Source: Venturia oleaginea
Taxonomy: Eukaryota; Ascomycota; Dothideomycetes; Venturiales; Venturiaceae
NCBI GenBank assembly: GCA_013176395.1
Contig: JABMLP010000002.1
Location: 930,001-994,000, forward strand
DNA: 64,000 nt
Direction: 5' to 3'
Part shown: piece by piece, positions 10,125-21,930 of the stretch
Layout: every line of letters begins with the position of its first letter
Position numbering within the stretch: the stretch's first letter is position 1
The notes under the pieces: model-generated
What the model was told of the DNA's origin: nothing
The model's database searches: none
Seen by the model: the letters and a program-made list of their open reading frames with translations, nothing else
Position numbers and translations under genes: made by a program

Positions 10125-10408
10125 GGTCCTGAAAAGAGAGATTTCGGTAAATTCATGGTGTTAGAGGACAGATTGGAGTTGCGAATGGAGTTGGACGACG
10201 CGACACATCCGCATCACGTGACCTGTCCTAATTAGGTATAGCACAGCATTATGCGGAACTTCCAAGAAGCGATTGGGGTAGGCCAGGTAAGCCAAGAATA
10301 GCAAACGGACAACAAAGCACGAGTAGGACCGTATAACAGACACGGAACTTGCGAATACCGCCCTCCACAGCTCCATCTGATACATTTCCTCATTGACAAA
10401 CATAAATC
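10125..10408. promoter_or_regulatory. Shared upstream region of MON2 and MMS2
   Basis: The 284 bp between the two start codons must hold the promoters of both divergent genes. No canonical TATA box stands out. CATCACGTGACC at 10211-10222 contains a CACGTG E-box-like palindrome, a candidate factor site. Confidence 0.5.
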
Positions 10409-10989
10409 ATGGGAGCCAAAATACCCCGCAACTTCAGGCTGTTGGAGGAGCTCGAGAAGGGCGAGAAAGGTTTGGGCGCTGGTATGTCTGATATGAAGCT
10501 TGCACCAGGAGTCATCTAACCAAAAAGCCTCAGAGGCATGCTCATACGGTCTTGAAGACGGAGACGACCTCCTCATGACAAACTGGACCGGCACCATCCT
10601 CGGTCCTCCCCACGTCAGTATCCTCACCCTTACCCTTACATGTCACACGAGCTGAAGCTATAGACAGAGCGTCCACGAGAACCGAATCTACAGCTTGAGA
10701 ATAGTCTGCGGTCCAAATTACCCTGATGCCCCCCCAGAGGTCGTCTTCATCACCAAGATCAACCTGCCATGCGTCGATGCGAGGAACGGAAAGGTCGACA
10801 ACAGCAAGCTCCCATGCTTGATCCAGTGGAAGCGCGACTTCACAATGGAGACTATATTAATTGAGCTGCGACGGTTAGTAGCATTCTCCCCAATGATTAT
10901 GGTCCAGCCGCTGACACTATACTACCAGGTACATGGCACTACCACAGCACAAAAAGCTTCCACAGCCACCCGAAGGCACGTCTTTCTAA
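10409..10989 (+). CDS. MMS2: Ubiquitin-conjugating enzyme variant MMS2 (UEV)
   Basis: Four exons: 10409-10481, 10534-10613, 10668-10873, 10929-10989 (420 nt, 139 residues, the normal length). The protein starts [77 protein letters not shown] and a tail [19 protein letters not shown] follow, all typical of the UEV fold. The catalytic cysteine of true E2 enzymes is absent, as expected. Mms2 pairs with Ubc13 to build lysine-63-linked ubiquitin chains, including on PCNA in error-free post-replication repair. Introns are 52, 54 and 55 nt with clean GT-AG ends. Divergent from MON2. Confidence 0.96.
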
Positions 10990-11698
10990 GCAAGACGAAC
11001 AGGCTACTCCTCGACACTAGAAGAGAGAAGATATCTTTGGGATAATCCCTTATTCTTGCGTACACTTGGAAAGCAGAGGTAGAGACGCAGCGCGGACAAC
11101 AGCAGGCTCGCAAGGCCACGAGGAACATTTTGAAACGAAGTCATGATTATAAGTTCGATCAGAGGAATGATGCACGTGTGGCATTTGCATGGAGTTCGGC
11201 ATCTCAACTATGAGGCTGTGTGGAAGATAGGCCGCTGGAGGAATGGTCTAGCTGCTTCAAACAAATTATGATCACTTCAAAATTTGACCTGCCTACGAAC
11301 ACGTGAGTATCTTCCTCTTCCGTCACCTTCAATCCACCGAATGGATGAAGCGTGCAACTAATAAGCGGTTCCAATCGTGCGAATGCTCAAATCTCCTGCC
11401 GGTAGGAAAGCATCTGTCTGCTCACCGGCAGGAGAGTCTTACCAAAGTTCTCGACTCTTGATATTGCGGGTTTGATAACGGATGCAGATAGTCTCCTCAT
11501 GTCACTGAATCGAATGCTTGGTGGGAGATCCCATTTTCTGTCAGTCCTCTTGATACAAATTATAAGCGATGGCACTTCGTTATATTCACGAGTTAAAAAC
11601 ACAAAAAACCGCTTCACGCCGTTGAGTCGCCCAATATTATCCAGATAAAGTCATACGCATCACCATCGTAACCGCAAGGGCGCATTACCCTAGGAAAG
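10990..11698. other. Intergenic region and presumed 5' leader of the decayed LINE
   Basis: No gene is recognisable. The right part probably includes the 5' untranslated region of the retrotransposon whose first ORF starts at 11699; the exact element boundary cannot be seen. Confidence 0.4.
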
Positions 11699-13326
11699 AT
11701 GTCGAACAACCCGCAGGACAGCGGTGGTGGTGGTACCACGAGTGGACCGCCACCGTCGCAGCTGCCGACCGGATCCATTAGAAGAGCAGAAGGACCTCAA
11801 GCCGGACAACCCTTGAGACCAGCAAAGGAAATCCTAATTGAAGTCATAGGACACTTGAACGGCTCCAAAATGCCCCATCCTCGGTTCCTTGCCTCCCTCG
11901 TCCGCGATGCCTTGGACGCACTTGCACCCCCAGTGGCCCGGGAAAACTTTGCGGCTGGACCAAAATGCTTCTCGGCTGGACCACAACTGGATCGGATTGA
12001 GGGAATGATCAAAGACCTCCATGGAAAGGGGCCATCGACGGAAGGCCGCCTGTACTCCTATATCACGGCGGAGCCACCAAACTCCAAGATAGTCCGAATC
12101 AACCTCAACGAAAATTCTGAGCTCACAGAAGAAGATAGGAGAGATACCAACAAGGTACTGGAAGCCTGCAGGAAGGATATGCCATCCGCGGATGGAGTCC
12201 ACGTCCTCAAGAGCGGAGCGGTGGGTGTTTATTTCAGGACCACTGTAGACCAGGACAGGTGCGCCCTCCAAGGAACGGGGGCGGCGACCACACAAGTACG
12301 AAGAGACTACCTCCTAGAGGTGATGGGAGTACACCGAGGAGTAGGAGTGGCCCACGGAAGAAACGCGGACAACACCCAGGTTCTGAGCGACATTATCATG
12401 GGGACTCAGAGACTATGCCCAGGGCTGAAGATTCACTCAGTTGCATGGAAGGATAAAGCCAAGAGATACAAAAGAAGGGACGGGCCGGCAATGGTCTCCG
12501 AACGGGCAGCGCTCTTGCTTGGGTTCAGTACCACAGAGCATAGGGACATAGTAATCCAGAAGGGGATTGTTATAAGAGGGGAGATCTACCAGGCCTGGCT
12601 GTACGATCATACAGCCTCAAGCAGTGTTATAAGTGCCAAGTCTGGGGACATGTCTCGGAGCATTGCACCTCCGTGGTCAAGTGCGGTAGATGCATGGGTG
12701 ACCACGACACCAGGATATGCCTAGGGGCATTGAATGTCCACCGGTGTACAAACTGCAAGGGCACACACCCCACGTGGGCTAGGAGACAGTGCAAGACTTT
12801 TGAAAGGTATTTTGGGCAAGTGCAAGCAAAGAGGGCGGCCTTACAGCAGCAATCCTGGATGATTAAGGACCGCGCCTTCCAGGCAGCACCCGAGTACGAG
12901 AAGCAGTTTCCACATGGTTCGAACAAGCGTAGGGCCCCTAACGGTCCCGGTGGACCAGTTGGGAGACCGCCCGGATCCACAAACAGGCCCAAGGTAGTGC
13001 CGAGACCCCAAGGGCAGGGGCACATCTTCGAGAAGGCTAGGTTCAGCACACCAACTACCAGAGGAAGCCGACTCTCTATGGCACCCGAGTCCGCCTATGG
13101 AACGCCCATAGGAGAAAACCCAGACACCCCGACAAGGGCGGAAGCGACCCGGCCAGGGAGCGGGGGCAGCGGAAGAGGAATTGATACTACCGGCAGCCCC
13201 CCGAGGTTCGGGGCTCTGCCGGCCATAGTGAGCCGCGGCACGCTACCGCCATCCAGTATGGAGCAGACAATGGATAGGGAATTCACGGGGGGTAGCCGTG
13301 AGTTTTGGCGATGTAGCGCCACCTAG
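11699..13326 (+). pseudogene. LINE 1 ORF1 (gag-like), frameshifted
   Basis: The first frame (11699-12724) gives MSNNPQDSGGGG..., a proline/glycine-rich head, then a region related to ORF1 of the intact LINE. Around 12605-12625 the homology shifts by one frame. The other frame then shows three cysteine knuckles: CYKCQVWGHVSEHC, CGRCMGDHDTRIC and CTNCKGTHPTWARRQC. The tail is Gly/Pro/Arg-rich. Tad1-type ORF1 proteins bind the element RNA. The single shift separates the N-terminal part from the zinc knuckles, so this ORF is dead. Confidence 0.82.
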
Positions 13327-13360
13327 CACACCCCTTAACCCGATCTTACCCAATGTCTAG

Positions 13361-16266
13361 TAGACCCAGGACCGAGATTGTGTAGTACAATTGTTGTAAC
13401 GCTAACTACAACAAAGCTAGGTCGTTGATCGACCGCTGTCACCCAAAGATACAGAAAATTATAGTGCTGCAGGAACCAATGGAGAAGAGAGGCACCACGT
13501 ACTGCCCCCGGGGTACAAGTTGGCGTTTGAACCAAGGGGAGAGAGGGTGAGTGCGACAAGTTGTCTTTTTTCATTAGCAAGGAGATCGAGCCCGGAACAT
13601 GGGCGGTCCGCTACTTTGGCCCATGGGTCGCGGCGCTCGACATCAACCTCGACGGCTGGCCCGTTACACTTATCAATGTTTACAATCCTATCACGAACGA
13701 AGTACGAATGACCATATGGCCACAAGTACGGACAGCGATAGGGGAGGCGAAGGAGAACTACATGGCCCTAGGGGACATGAATGCAACGCACCGGAGATGG
13801 GGCGGCATTGGCGCGAGGGCGACACGCCAAGCCGATCATCTTTGGGAGAAGGTGGAAGCGTACAACCTGTATATGCTTACGAAGAGAGGGGAGCCGACTT
13901 GGGAAAGGAATGGAGACAAATCGACGATCAATGTCACGTTCGGGACTGAGGGGGTACACGCCAGGACAGTGTCCTGTCTCCCGGAACCAGGGTGGAGGGA
14001 CTTCAAAGACCACCACCCTATTCGGATAGTTTTACAAGCGGAAACAACGAGGGCCACGGGCCTGGGGAGGTTCAATACCGACAGGATGGATCCGCAAGAG
14101 TTCAGAGAGAGAGTCGCGGCCTTCGGATGGCAAAGTTCCGGAGATAGAATGGTGCCGCTACAGGAGGCCATACACCAAGCCCTGGTGGAACTGTACCCTA
14201 GGATCAAAACAGGAAGGAAAGAGAGGAAAGGGTGGTCCCCCCGCGCGGCAGAACTGGTCAAGGAGAAGGATGATGCCCGTCGGGACTACAAAAGGAGTTT
14301 TGCGGCCAGAGATAGGAAAGGTTGCGAACGGCCACCAAAGACCTAGATCGGAAAATTCGAAGACTCTTCAGGGACAATTGGAGGACCTTCCTAGATGAGT
14401 TTACCAGTGACCCCGCCGTACCACACAACAAAGGGCTATGGACAATGTCAAAATGGAGCCGCAAAGGAGCACCCGGGCTCCCCCAAATGCCCGATCTGAT
14501 CGATCCGAGAACAGGTAGGAAAAGCAAGGACATGGCCGATATAGCGCGGACCCTGGCGGAGAAATTCTTTCCCGCGCAGCAGGAGGCTGATCTCAGCGAC
14601 ATCGAAGGGGCACCAGGATCAGACCGGCCGTGGGCCGTACGGGTCGAGGGCGAAGAAGTGCCGGATATCACAGAGGAGATGATCGAGACGATTATCTTGG
14701 AAATGCCCAATAGGAAAGCCCCAGGGCCGGACGAGATCCAGAACGAAGCTATCAAGCTGCTGGTGGAGTACATTAAGAAGCCGGTTGCGGAAGCGGTATA
14801 GACCATGCTTGAGACTGGAGACCTCTCACCGTCATTTAAGGAATCCATTACGTGCGTCCTGAAGAAGGAGGGCAAGAGCGACTACACCGACCCGGGTGCG
14901 TACCGGCCCATCCAATTGGAAAATACACTTGCGAAGCTGGTGGAGAAGGTGGTCGCGCAGCAACTCACAGATTTTGCTGAGAAAAGCGGCGCACTGCCGT
15001 ATAACCAGTTTGGTGGGAGGAAGCAGAGGTCCACCCTCTCCGCGGTAACGTTCCTGCGCAGCAGTATACACACGTCATGGAAATCAACCGCCAAAAAGAT
15101 TCTAACCATGTTAAGTCTCGACCTCAAAAGGGCTTTCGACCATGTATCGCACAGGAGTTTAATGCACATACTATGAAGCAAGGGAGTGCCGGCATGGATC
15201 CTGAGGTTTATCGAAAGTTTCTTGGAAGGGAGGCGAACCAAGGTGTCCTTTACCGGATTTACGAGCGAGTGGACTTCAGCCAGGACCGGGATACCGCAGG
15301 GGTCCAACCTCTCACCGATACTGTTCCTCTTCTTTATCTCGCAGCTACTCGAGGAATTTCAGACACCAAATGATGGGCTGGTCGGCTTTGGCTTCGTGGA
15401 CGACACAAACTTGATTGCCTGGAAGGTATCGGCCGCAGACAACTGTCGGAGACTAACCGTTACACATGAAAGCTGTATCGCTTGGGCAAAGAGACATGGG
15501 GCGACATTTAACCCTACAAGGTACCAACTAATGCACTTCAAGCAGGCCTAACAGACAGAGGCCCAGCCAGGGGACACGGACTCTACAATAGTGGTTGATG
15601 GGACTCCAGTAAAGGTAATGAAGAAGGAGATAAGGATGCTCGGGGTCTGGTTCGATCCGTCGTTGAGTTGGGAGTCCCATATGAACAGGGCCATCGGCAA
15701 GGCCAGGGCAGCTATGGGAGCAATGGGGCGGCTGGTAGCCGGAATATTTGGACCATCATTGCGGAAGTCCAGACTCATTTATATAGCAGTGGTAAGACCC
15801 ACCCTCCTATTATATGGAGGGCAAGGTGGGAGGAGAAGAGAAGGAACAAGGCCGGTGCGACTTGGTCTAAGGAGTGGGAGGACGAGACACTGAGACTGTA
15901 CGATGGCCTCACGAAACTTGAAGCTACAGCGGTGTTTTTGATGAGAACAGAGGTATTGGAACTCCGGTCCTGGCTGGCAGCGATACATGTGCCAGGGATA
16001 ACCCCGGAATGCGCGTGTGGATGGCGACACCAGACACTAATCCATGTATTCGACTTCTGCCCCAGATACAATAGAGACCATCTGAGGAGCGCAACTAGTA
16101 CAACATCGATACGTACGGCACTCAATACCAGGAAGGGATGCAAGGCTGCTGCTAGGTGAATGCTCGACAATAATATCCTGCCCTATCTTACCGTGGCAAA
16201 CAACGCACAAAAGGAGGACAGGTCAAACTTCTCCGCGGCGCCGCGCCTGGTGGGGAGAGTTAAGTA
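13361..16266 (+). pseudogene. LINE 1 ORF2 (endonuclease and reverse transcriptase), broken
   Basis: Remnants in order: IVLQEPMEKRGTTYCP (endonuclease start); VTLINVYNP, ALGDMNATHRRWGG and DHHPIRIV (apurinic-type endonuclease); RKAPGPDEIQNEAIK, GAYRPIQLENTLAKLVEK, LDLKRAFDHVSH, GIPQGSNLSPILFLFFIS and GFGFVDDTNL (reverse transcriptase); and CACGWRHQTLIHVFDFC near the C-terminus. Lesions include stops in place of sense codons: TAG at about 14800, TGA at about 15174, TAA after HFKQA at about 15550, and TGA for the conserved Trp in ARW at about 16158. There are also frameshifts near 13540, 14330 and 15800. The nonsense changes fit C-to-T or G-to-A transitions. Confidence 0.85.
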
Positions 16267-16600
16267 AGAAGACACAGGGTAGGAGAGGGGACGAGCAGAG
16301 ACTACGGACGGGAAGGGAGAGAAGCTGAAGTGAGAGATGAGCGGAATTCCCGGACCATGGACGGTACAAACACCGTCCATCAGTACGAACTCCAGCCAAC
16401 CAGGAGGAAGCGTTGGAGAGCTGAAGGTGCGATGAGGGTCTTGAGGAGGGACTGAGGAGAGAAGAGGAGGTGTGGACTGAAGATTGCTGTGAGGTGAAGG
16501 AGGGAGGAGAGATTGGGGTGGAAGTTGTTTGTTTATTAACGGCGCGTTACCAGGGCGCGCCGTGTCCGTTACCACGCCCTCACTTGGACTCGCAATTTTT

Positions 16601-17172
16601 GGGTCCTCACGATGCTTGGCATATTGGATCCTGGTGTTGTAAAAATCCTGGACCCTGGATTTACAACAACAATGGCCAACTCGGAATCTGGACAACACCG
16701 GACCCGGAACAGAGGATTGGGAGCATCAGGACCGGAGGGTGTCCTATACTGACCACAGTATAGATGACTCGGGTAGTGAACGGGGGGGCATAGTTCGACG
16801 GCGCCGGTCCATGGACGGGGCGCGGTCTGGAAAGTGACAAAAGGCTTTTTTATCCCAGAGAGTTGGCTTTTTGCAATTGTAGATAGAGATGTGGGCACAC
16901 GGCACATACGCCATTATATACCACGTAAAATCTGATTATCATTATATTTACGAATCGACAGCGAAGCACCAACGAAAGGTGTATTTCCAAAATTCCAAAT
17001 TCAGCCTTTATGGTGCAAGGTTCGCTTGACGAAGCTGAGGTCATGACAGCCAGACGGGATTATCCTTCCCGTTATGCCGTTACCCCATTCTTGCCTCAGG
17101 GGGCTCGAGCGCCATCAATATAGCGGTATATATACGGGGACAAAGTGGCCTCACACAAAGTCCTTTTCTGTT
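16601..17172. other. Intergenic stretch, no gene recognised
   Basis: AT-rich and with several short frames but no recognisable protein or RNA. It separates the decayed LINE from the TGAG-rich cluster. Confidence 0.4.
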
Positions 17173-17345
17173 CTGAGACGTGAGTTACGCAAGGGTGTAA
17201 CGTGAGCTATGAGTAAGCAACTTGAGCTGTGGCTGAGCACTCCTGAGCTTGTCCTGAGTCAACGTGAGCCCGCACGATCGTGCTTGATTTAAGCCTGAGC
17301 TCTTCTGATTGTGCCTTATTTCATCCATGAGCAGCATGAAGAGGG
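17173..17345 (+). repeat. TGAG-rich degenerate repeat cluster, left
   Basis: The pentamer TGAGC or TGAGT occurs nine times in about 100 nt (17173-17270), spaced irregularly by 6-20 nt, and at least twice more up to 17330. A similar cluster with the same strand orientation lies at 23743-23905. Function unknown; clustered short motifs like these can be subterminal binding sites of a mobile element. Confidence 0.55.
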
Positions 17346-17899
17346 GTCTGATTTTAGGCCCCACCCAGCTCGTACAACGTGAGGTGGCTAAGATTGACTG
17401 GTCCCAATTTGTCCTTATTCTAGGTTGAATGAAGAACCTTTTTAACAGAGCTATGAGAAGGTAACGTGTGCGTCAGCCAAGGTGACTACTACGGGGTTGA
17501 AAAATCACCGTTCTATCTCCAGTTTTGATATAGTTCGATCAATAGTGGCGTTCAACCTGGAGAACATTTTGAGTAGAACATGTCCTTCCAAAGACCTAAT
17601 ATTTTATCCTGCCACTTGCTTCATTTAACTTTGACTTGTTTAACCCACGTTTTGTTTCAAACATTGCGTGCCTAGAGAGTGTATATTGTAAAGTTAATCA
17701 CCTAGCTTATCTTCTTAAGGTTGGGTCAATTTTCCGTTGTTTTAGCGATTACAGATATCCTAATCCTCATTCACACCCCGATGCCGCCGACTTAGTGTAG
17801 ATCAATCAACACTAAAAACTTTTGCGATCCGCGTGTAGTAGGGACTTTTCTCATTATTGTAAGCTTTGAAAGATCGGCCGTTTGTGGGAGAATCACCGT
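17346..17899. other. Non-coding AT-rich stretch, no gene recognised
   Basis: No recognisable frame on either strand. It lies between the left TGAG cluster and the 3' end of the DUF3723-like relic. Confidence 0.4.
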
Positions 17900-19513
17900 G
17901 CACGCGGTAGTAATCATTTCTACTTCCTCGCATACTTCAACAATTCCGCATGCCTCCATCTGCGTGTCCCTAACGCAGCTCCAACAATTGGCCTCTCCAC
18001 TACTCTCTTCTTATCAACTTTGCTGACTCCCCCACCTTTAATAGCTTGCTTTTCACTAAATTTCGTTACCTCTCTTCTCTTCGTCCGGTTTTTGCGGTCG
18101 TCTGTATTCGTGTCAGCTTCAACCCTCAACGCTTTTACTATATCACCTAACGATTTTGCCATGTCGTCTAAACTCTTCTCCTGCACAGGCGACTTATCCA
18201 GAGAAGGCTGTAGCGCAGTTATTACTCTTCGTAAATCTGTTGCTTAATTACTTTGGACGGACTCTACTATAGCAGCAATCAAACGGCGAGTGATTGCAAT
18301 TTCTTCATCCCTAGAAAGAACAATATTTAGTTCTCGTGCCATGATTTGTGACTACATCGAAAAATTTCTTCTCTGTTCATGCACGCCCGTTAATATCGAA
18401 GATATTGAAGCCCTTTCTTTCTCGAACATTTTTCTTTACAAACCACTTTAGTTCGTCTATTTCATACTCTCTCTTGTTCCCCTGGTCGAGAAGTTTTCCA
18501 TTAAGCCAATACCTGATAGAGCCTCCAAGAAGCGTTGGCTCCGAGATCATTGCCGAATTATCTTCAGAAATGACTGTAGAGGCCTGTAGAGGCGCTACAT
18601 CATCTTAACTTAGTATAATCGAAGCCTATGCAGGATCCAGAATATCCTTACTAGGAGCAGCAGCAGCAGTAGTAGCTGGATCTTGTATAGCCACGGGATT
18701 ACCATTACTTGGAGTAACAGCAACGAAAGCCTATATTCTCAGATCCTCTTCCAACTAGTCCTCGTCAAACAGATCGTCGTCATCTAATAGTCCCCTAAAC
18801 TCGAAGATCGGTGGTAAAGGCGCATCTTGTTTGTCGTCTAGTCCAGTGGACAGGCGTTGCACTTCGGCTTTGGAAGCATCTGACTATGTAGCGGGCATCT
18901 GAGCCCCTTTCGGGACGTCTACCATTATGACATTCTTTGGCGCCTTTGGAACGCTGGGAGGAGACTTGTTGGCAGTATCTAGGCGCCCAAAAAAATGGAA
19001 CAAGACAGATAATCTGACCAAGAACGAGGAAACACCACCGCCAGTTCCTCTTTGTGGAGCATAGAGAGTGTCTAGGAAAAGATACCTCCGATCATCTTTC
19101 CACGCATTGTTAAATGTGAGTCCACATCTCCGCTTAAGACTCTCCCCTAGTTTTTGGAACGGAGGGTTTTTAGGATATCTTCGATTTTCAGTTACTAACT
19201 TCAACATGTCTGCAATCTGAGCAACGAAGTTTTCAAATGTGTATACATTGTACTCGAAGTCTTCTGGAGGATAGGCCACGAGAAGGAAGTCTTTAGCGCT
19301 TTTCCTATCTGGGTCTTGGTCCAGGAGCTGACGAATCATTTCTAATTCGAAGCCAGATCTCCTTGCGAGTGCTACCAATTGATACCACCTTATCAGATCT
19401 GGAGTTTGACGCAGTGGTTTCTTCTCTCTCGGCTCTTTTCTCGGCACACCTAGCCCGAGTTTTGTCCAATCCCTAAAGACATGGTGGCAGATAACTAAGC
19501 TCAAATTAGCCAT
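17900..19513 (-). pseudogene. DUF3723-like gene with in-frame stops
   Basis: The first open part (18884-19513) encodes 209 residues. TPDLIRWYQLVALARRSGFE, DPDRKSAKDFLLVAYPPEDF and YTFENFVAQIADML resemble fungal DUF3723 proteins as I recall the family. Past the first stop the same frame continues for about 530 bases with protein-like sequence (PPIFEFRGLLDDDDLFDED, LGGSIRYWLNGKLLDQGNKR, EIDELKWFVKKNVRERKGFN), broken by TAG, TAG, TAG, TAG, TAA and TGA. A further segment in another frame, MARELNIVLSRDEEIAITRR up to EKSLDDMAKSLGDIVKALRV, has one TAA and may be a last exon. Every stop can be restored to CAG, CAA or CGA by one T-to-C change. DUF3723 genes are recurrent passengers of giant fungal mobile elements. 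Family assignment is moderate; loss of function is clear. Confidence 0.55.
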
Positions 19514-19869
19514 CAGAAGAGCACTCTACTCTCCTGTAGGAGTTTTCCGGTACCTAGATAAAGAATCTGCCGTCCTCTACAGTATGAGCCCCTCAGCTTG
19601 CTAATGCATGCAGGTGTCTCCCAAAATCGTGTATGTAAGATACTGTTGGTGGTTCATTCATAACGAGTGGTCCTTTCTTTCTGCTCATTAGGCCCAGCAA
19701 GCCCAAGAAATAAGGAAACAAGAAGCTAGCAAGTTGCAACCGCCGCTACTGAATGAAATCTGTAGATCGGGAGCGGAGTGTGTCGGAGCGGTGCTACCAT
19801 TGGTGCTATGGTAAGGTCTCGAAGCATCCGTAATTAGTCGAGAGGGTTTAGCACTCATTAGATCGTGTC

Positions 19870-21285
19870 GGTGGAGTTGCTTCCGTCGCCCGCTTTGAAA
19901 CCAATGGGATTTTGATATATGAACGTGTCTTTGTAGAGGTCTCTCCTCTGGAAGCCAGCGAACAATTTTTCTCATGAATTGGAGCAATAGTTGTTCATCC
20001 TCGCCGCTGAAATGCTTATTACGAGTTTCGAGGGACCGGTTGGGAACTAGCGTTTGGGCAATCCCGTTGCCTAGGTCGTTAGCTTTGGTCAATATGCAGC
20101 GGCAGAGGCAATACCTTCGTGATCCCAGTATTTGCTGCAGTTTTCACTCCTTTCTAGGACTTCTTTTGGGGGCGGACCATAAGCGAAACCATTTCAGCGA
20201 GAAGTCGCTTGTCATGTAACAGCCCATCCTTGGAAGCGTTGAATAGACAATTGCCTTGAAGAAGGTCTCAGGTCTGAACGATGTGAGCATGATCACATAT
20301 TGTTATTAAGTACACTTACAGTGAGTGCGACTGCCCAAATGTCGATCTTTGAATTCCACTTCATATCTAGAATGAATTTGGGGGCCCGATACTGTCCAGG
20401 CATGACATCACCAGTGTGCTCTGCACCGATACTCGCTGCTCCAAAGTCGCAAATCTTTGGCACCCCGCCAGTGACTAGCATTTTGTGCGACATGTGTATC
20501 GTCCGGTCTGGTAATTGTTTTCGATATGATGGATTTTCCGGTTCGGACCTCTCTATCTCCGAAAGCACAGCCATGTCCGTCAGGCCGAAAAAGAGATTGT
20601 TTGGCGATATGCCTAGGTTCGGTCAACCGAGTTCCGAGATTAGGCTGTTTGCGGAACGAGTTCACCTGTATGTACAACACTGACTTGATGGAGAAAGTCA
20701 AATCCTATGAGCAGGATCTGCATGGTGTGCTGGACCAATAGTTTAGGTACAGACTTTTCGGGGAATCGGTTGCGCAACTGAGTAGAATTAAACCAAGCGG
20801 AGTGAAGAGCAGACATTGATGTTTCCCAACAGAGCCTTGAAGCAAGAAGTGGTCGACGAGTAAACGAAGGAAGTTCTTTAATGGATGTTCGGCTTCAATG
20901 GAGTCAAGGTATTGCGAGACGGACAGTTCATTGTCTATACTTGAATCCGAAGTCTCTTCCGTGGCGCACACCTTTATGGTCAAGAAATAATTCTGCCTTC
21001 GGGAAGTAAGTCCGCCAGCTTGATAATAAATAATGAAAAGATAGTGTTGTCCCTTGGGAGATGAAATGCACACCTGAGGTCTCGGCAAAGCCAGATAGTT
21101 GAAGTGGTCCCAAATCCAAGCTTCGCCAGGATTTGGTAACGGTCATTGTACACTTGTCCTATCCGTACAGGATAGAACCTCTCGACATGATATCTGGGTA
21201 AGCTCTCTTCTTCGAATTTGTCTTCCAATAAAACATGTCCAAACCCACTGGTCGGAAAAGAGCGAATGAGGTTGTGATCGGACAT
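19870..21285 (-). pseudogene. SRPK-like serine/threonine kinase relic
   Basis: The reading starts [20 protein letters not shown], with [20 protein letters not shown] and [15 protein letters not shown] (glycine loop), typical of SRPK-type kinases. After an intron, YFLTIKVC gives the ATP lysine. FDFLHQVSVVHT leads into the catalytic loop, but the splice that best fits gives HTGISPNN, replacing the catalytic Asp by Gly. ICDFG is present, but the APE motif reads APK. A TGA at 20268-20270 replaces a conserved Trp before DLLQGNCLFNAS, and one base is missing near 20178 (LMVRP instead of LMGPPP). The C-terminal GEDEQLLLQFMRKIVRWLPE survives in another frame to about 19900. With a stop, a frameshift and changed catalytic residues it is a pseudogene. 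Confidence 0.8.
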
Positions 21286-21842
21286 TGTTGATTATCGGTA
21301 GAAATATTGCGAGATCTGGCGAGGCGAAAGTGACAACCTTCTGCATGTGTAAAGATTCAGAAAGGGCTGAAACCGGCAGGTCATGATGCTGAATTATGAT
21401 GCTGCACTGAGCCTTAGAGGTCGAATGTGAGATATCAGTGCAAAAAGGTTGCCAGGGGAGCGCATCGCGAAACGAGTAGCGAAAGGTCTGTGCGCCCAAG
21501 CGCCGGAGCAACCCCCAATCATATCGTCTAACAAAGTAGCCATCTCTTCCTCGAGGTCGAGCTAGTCTTGGCGGTTCTTAATTTCATATTGTTTAGCTGC
21601 TGGAAAGCTCTGCCATAGATTCGGGTTCCGAGACAGGGTTAATTCTCTAAAGGCGTCGTTTACTACATCCCGCCGCTCGTTACCAAGGAACGTGGCCTAG
21701 CCATCTACGCCGGCATCTCTAGGCTGGTAGTTTACATAGAATATCTCTCTATCATCTTATTCGGCCTGTCCTATCCGCGTATTTTACGAATTATACTTGT
21801 CTTTACTAATATTAGTATATTTATAGTAACTTTTAAGCTTTC

Positions 21843-21872
21843 GTATAACGTGTTCCACCACCGAGCTGGTCA
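21843..21872 (+). repeat. Left terminal inverted repeat of the Fot1-like element
   Basis: Begins GTATAACGTGTTCCACC and ends GAGCTGGTCA. The last part, CCACCGAGCTGGTCAA, is repeated directly just inside the end (21875-21890), a possible extra transposase binding site that the right end lacks. Confidence 0.9.
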
Positions 21873-21930
21873 ACCCACCGAGCTGGTCAAAAAGGCTTGG
21901 CACGACCCACTCATGTTACGACTCTTCAAT

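Larger units (their letters stand above)
11699..16600 (+). mobile_element. Decayed Tad1-like non-LTR retrotransposon (LINE 1)
   Basis: A two-ORF LINE: a gag-like ORF with zinc knuckles, then an endonuclease/reverse transcriptase ORF, in the same order as the intact element at 32.1-37.3 kb but clearly diverged from it in protein sequence. Both ORFs are broken by frameshifts and stops. The 3' UTR probably runs to about 16600, where TTATTAACGGCG recalls TAGTTAACGGCGG in the 3' UTR of the intact copy. Exact ends and target-site duplication are not resolved. Confidence 0.85.

Noticed and set aside
17173..17345. TGAG cluster as a CRISPR array or a regular tandem repeat
   Set aside because: The motifs are short, irregularly spaced and without constant repeat length; the host is a eukaryote.
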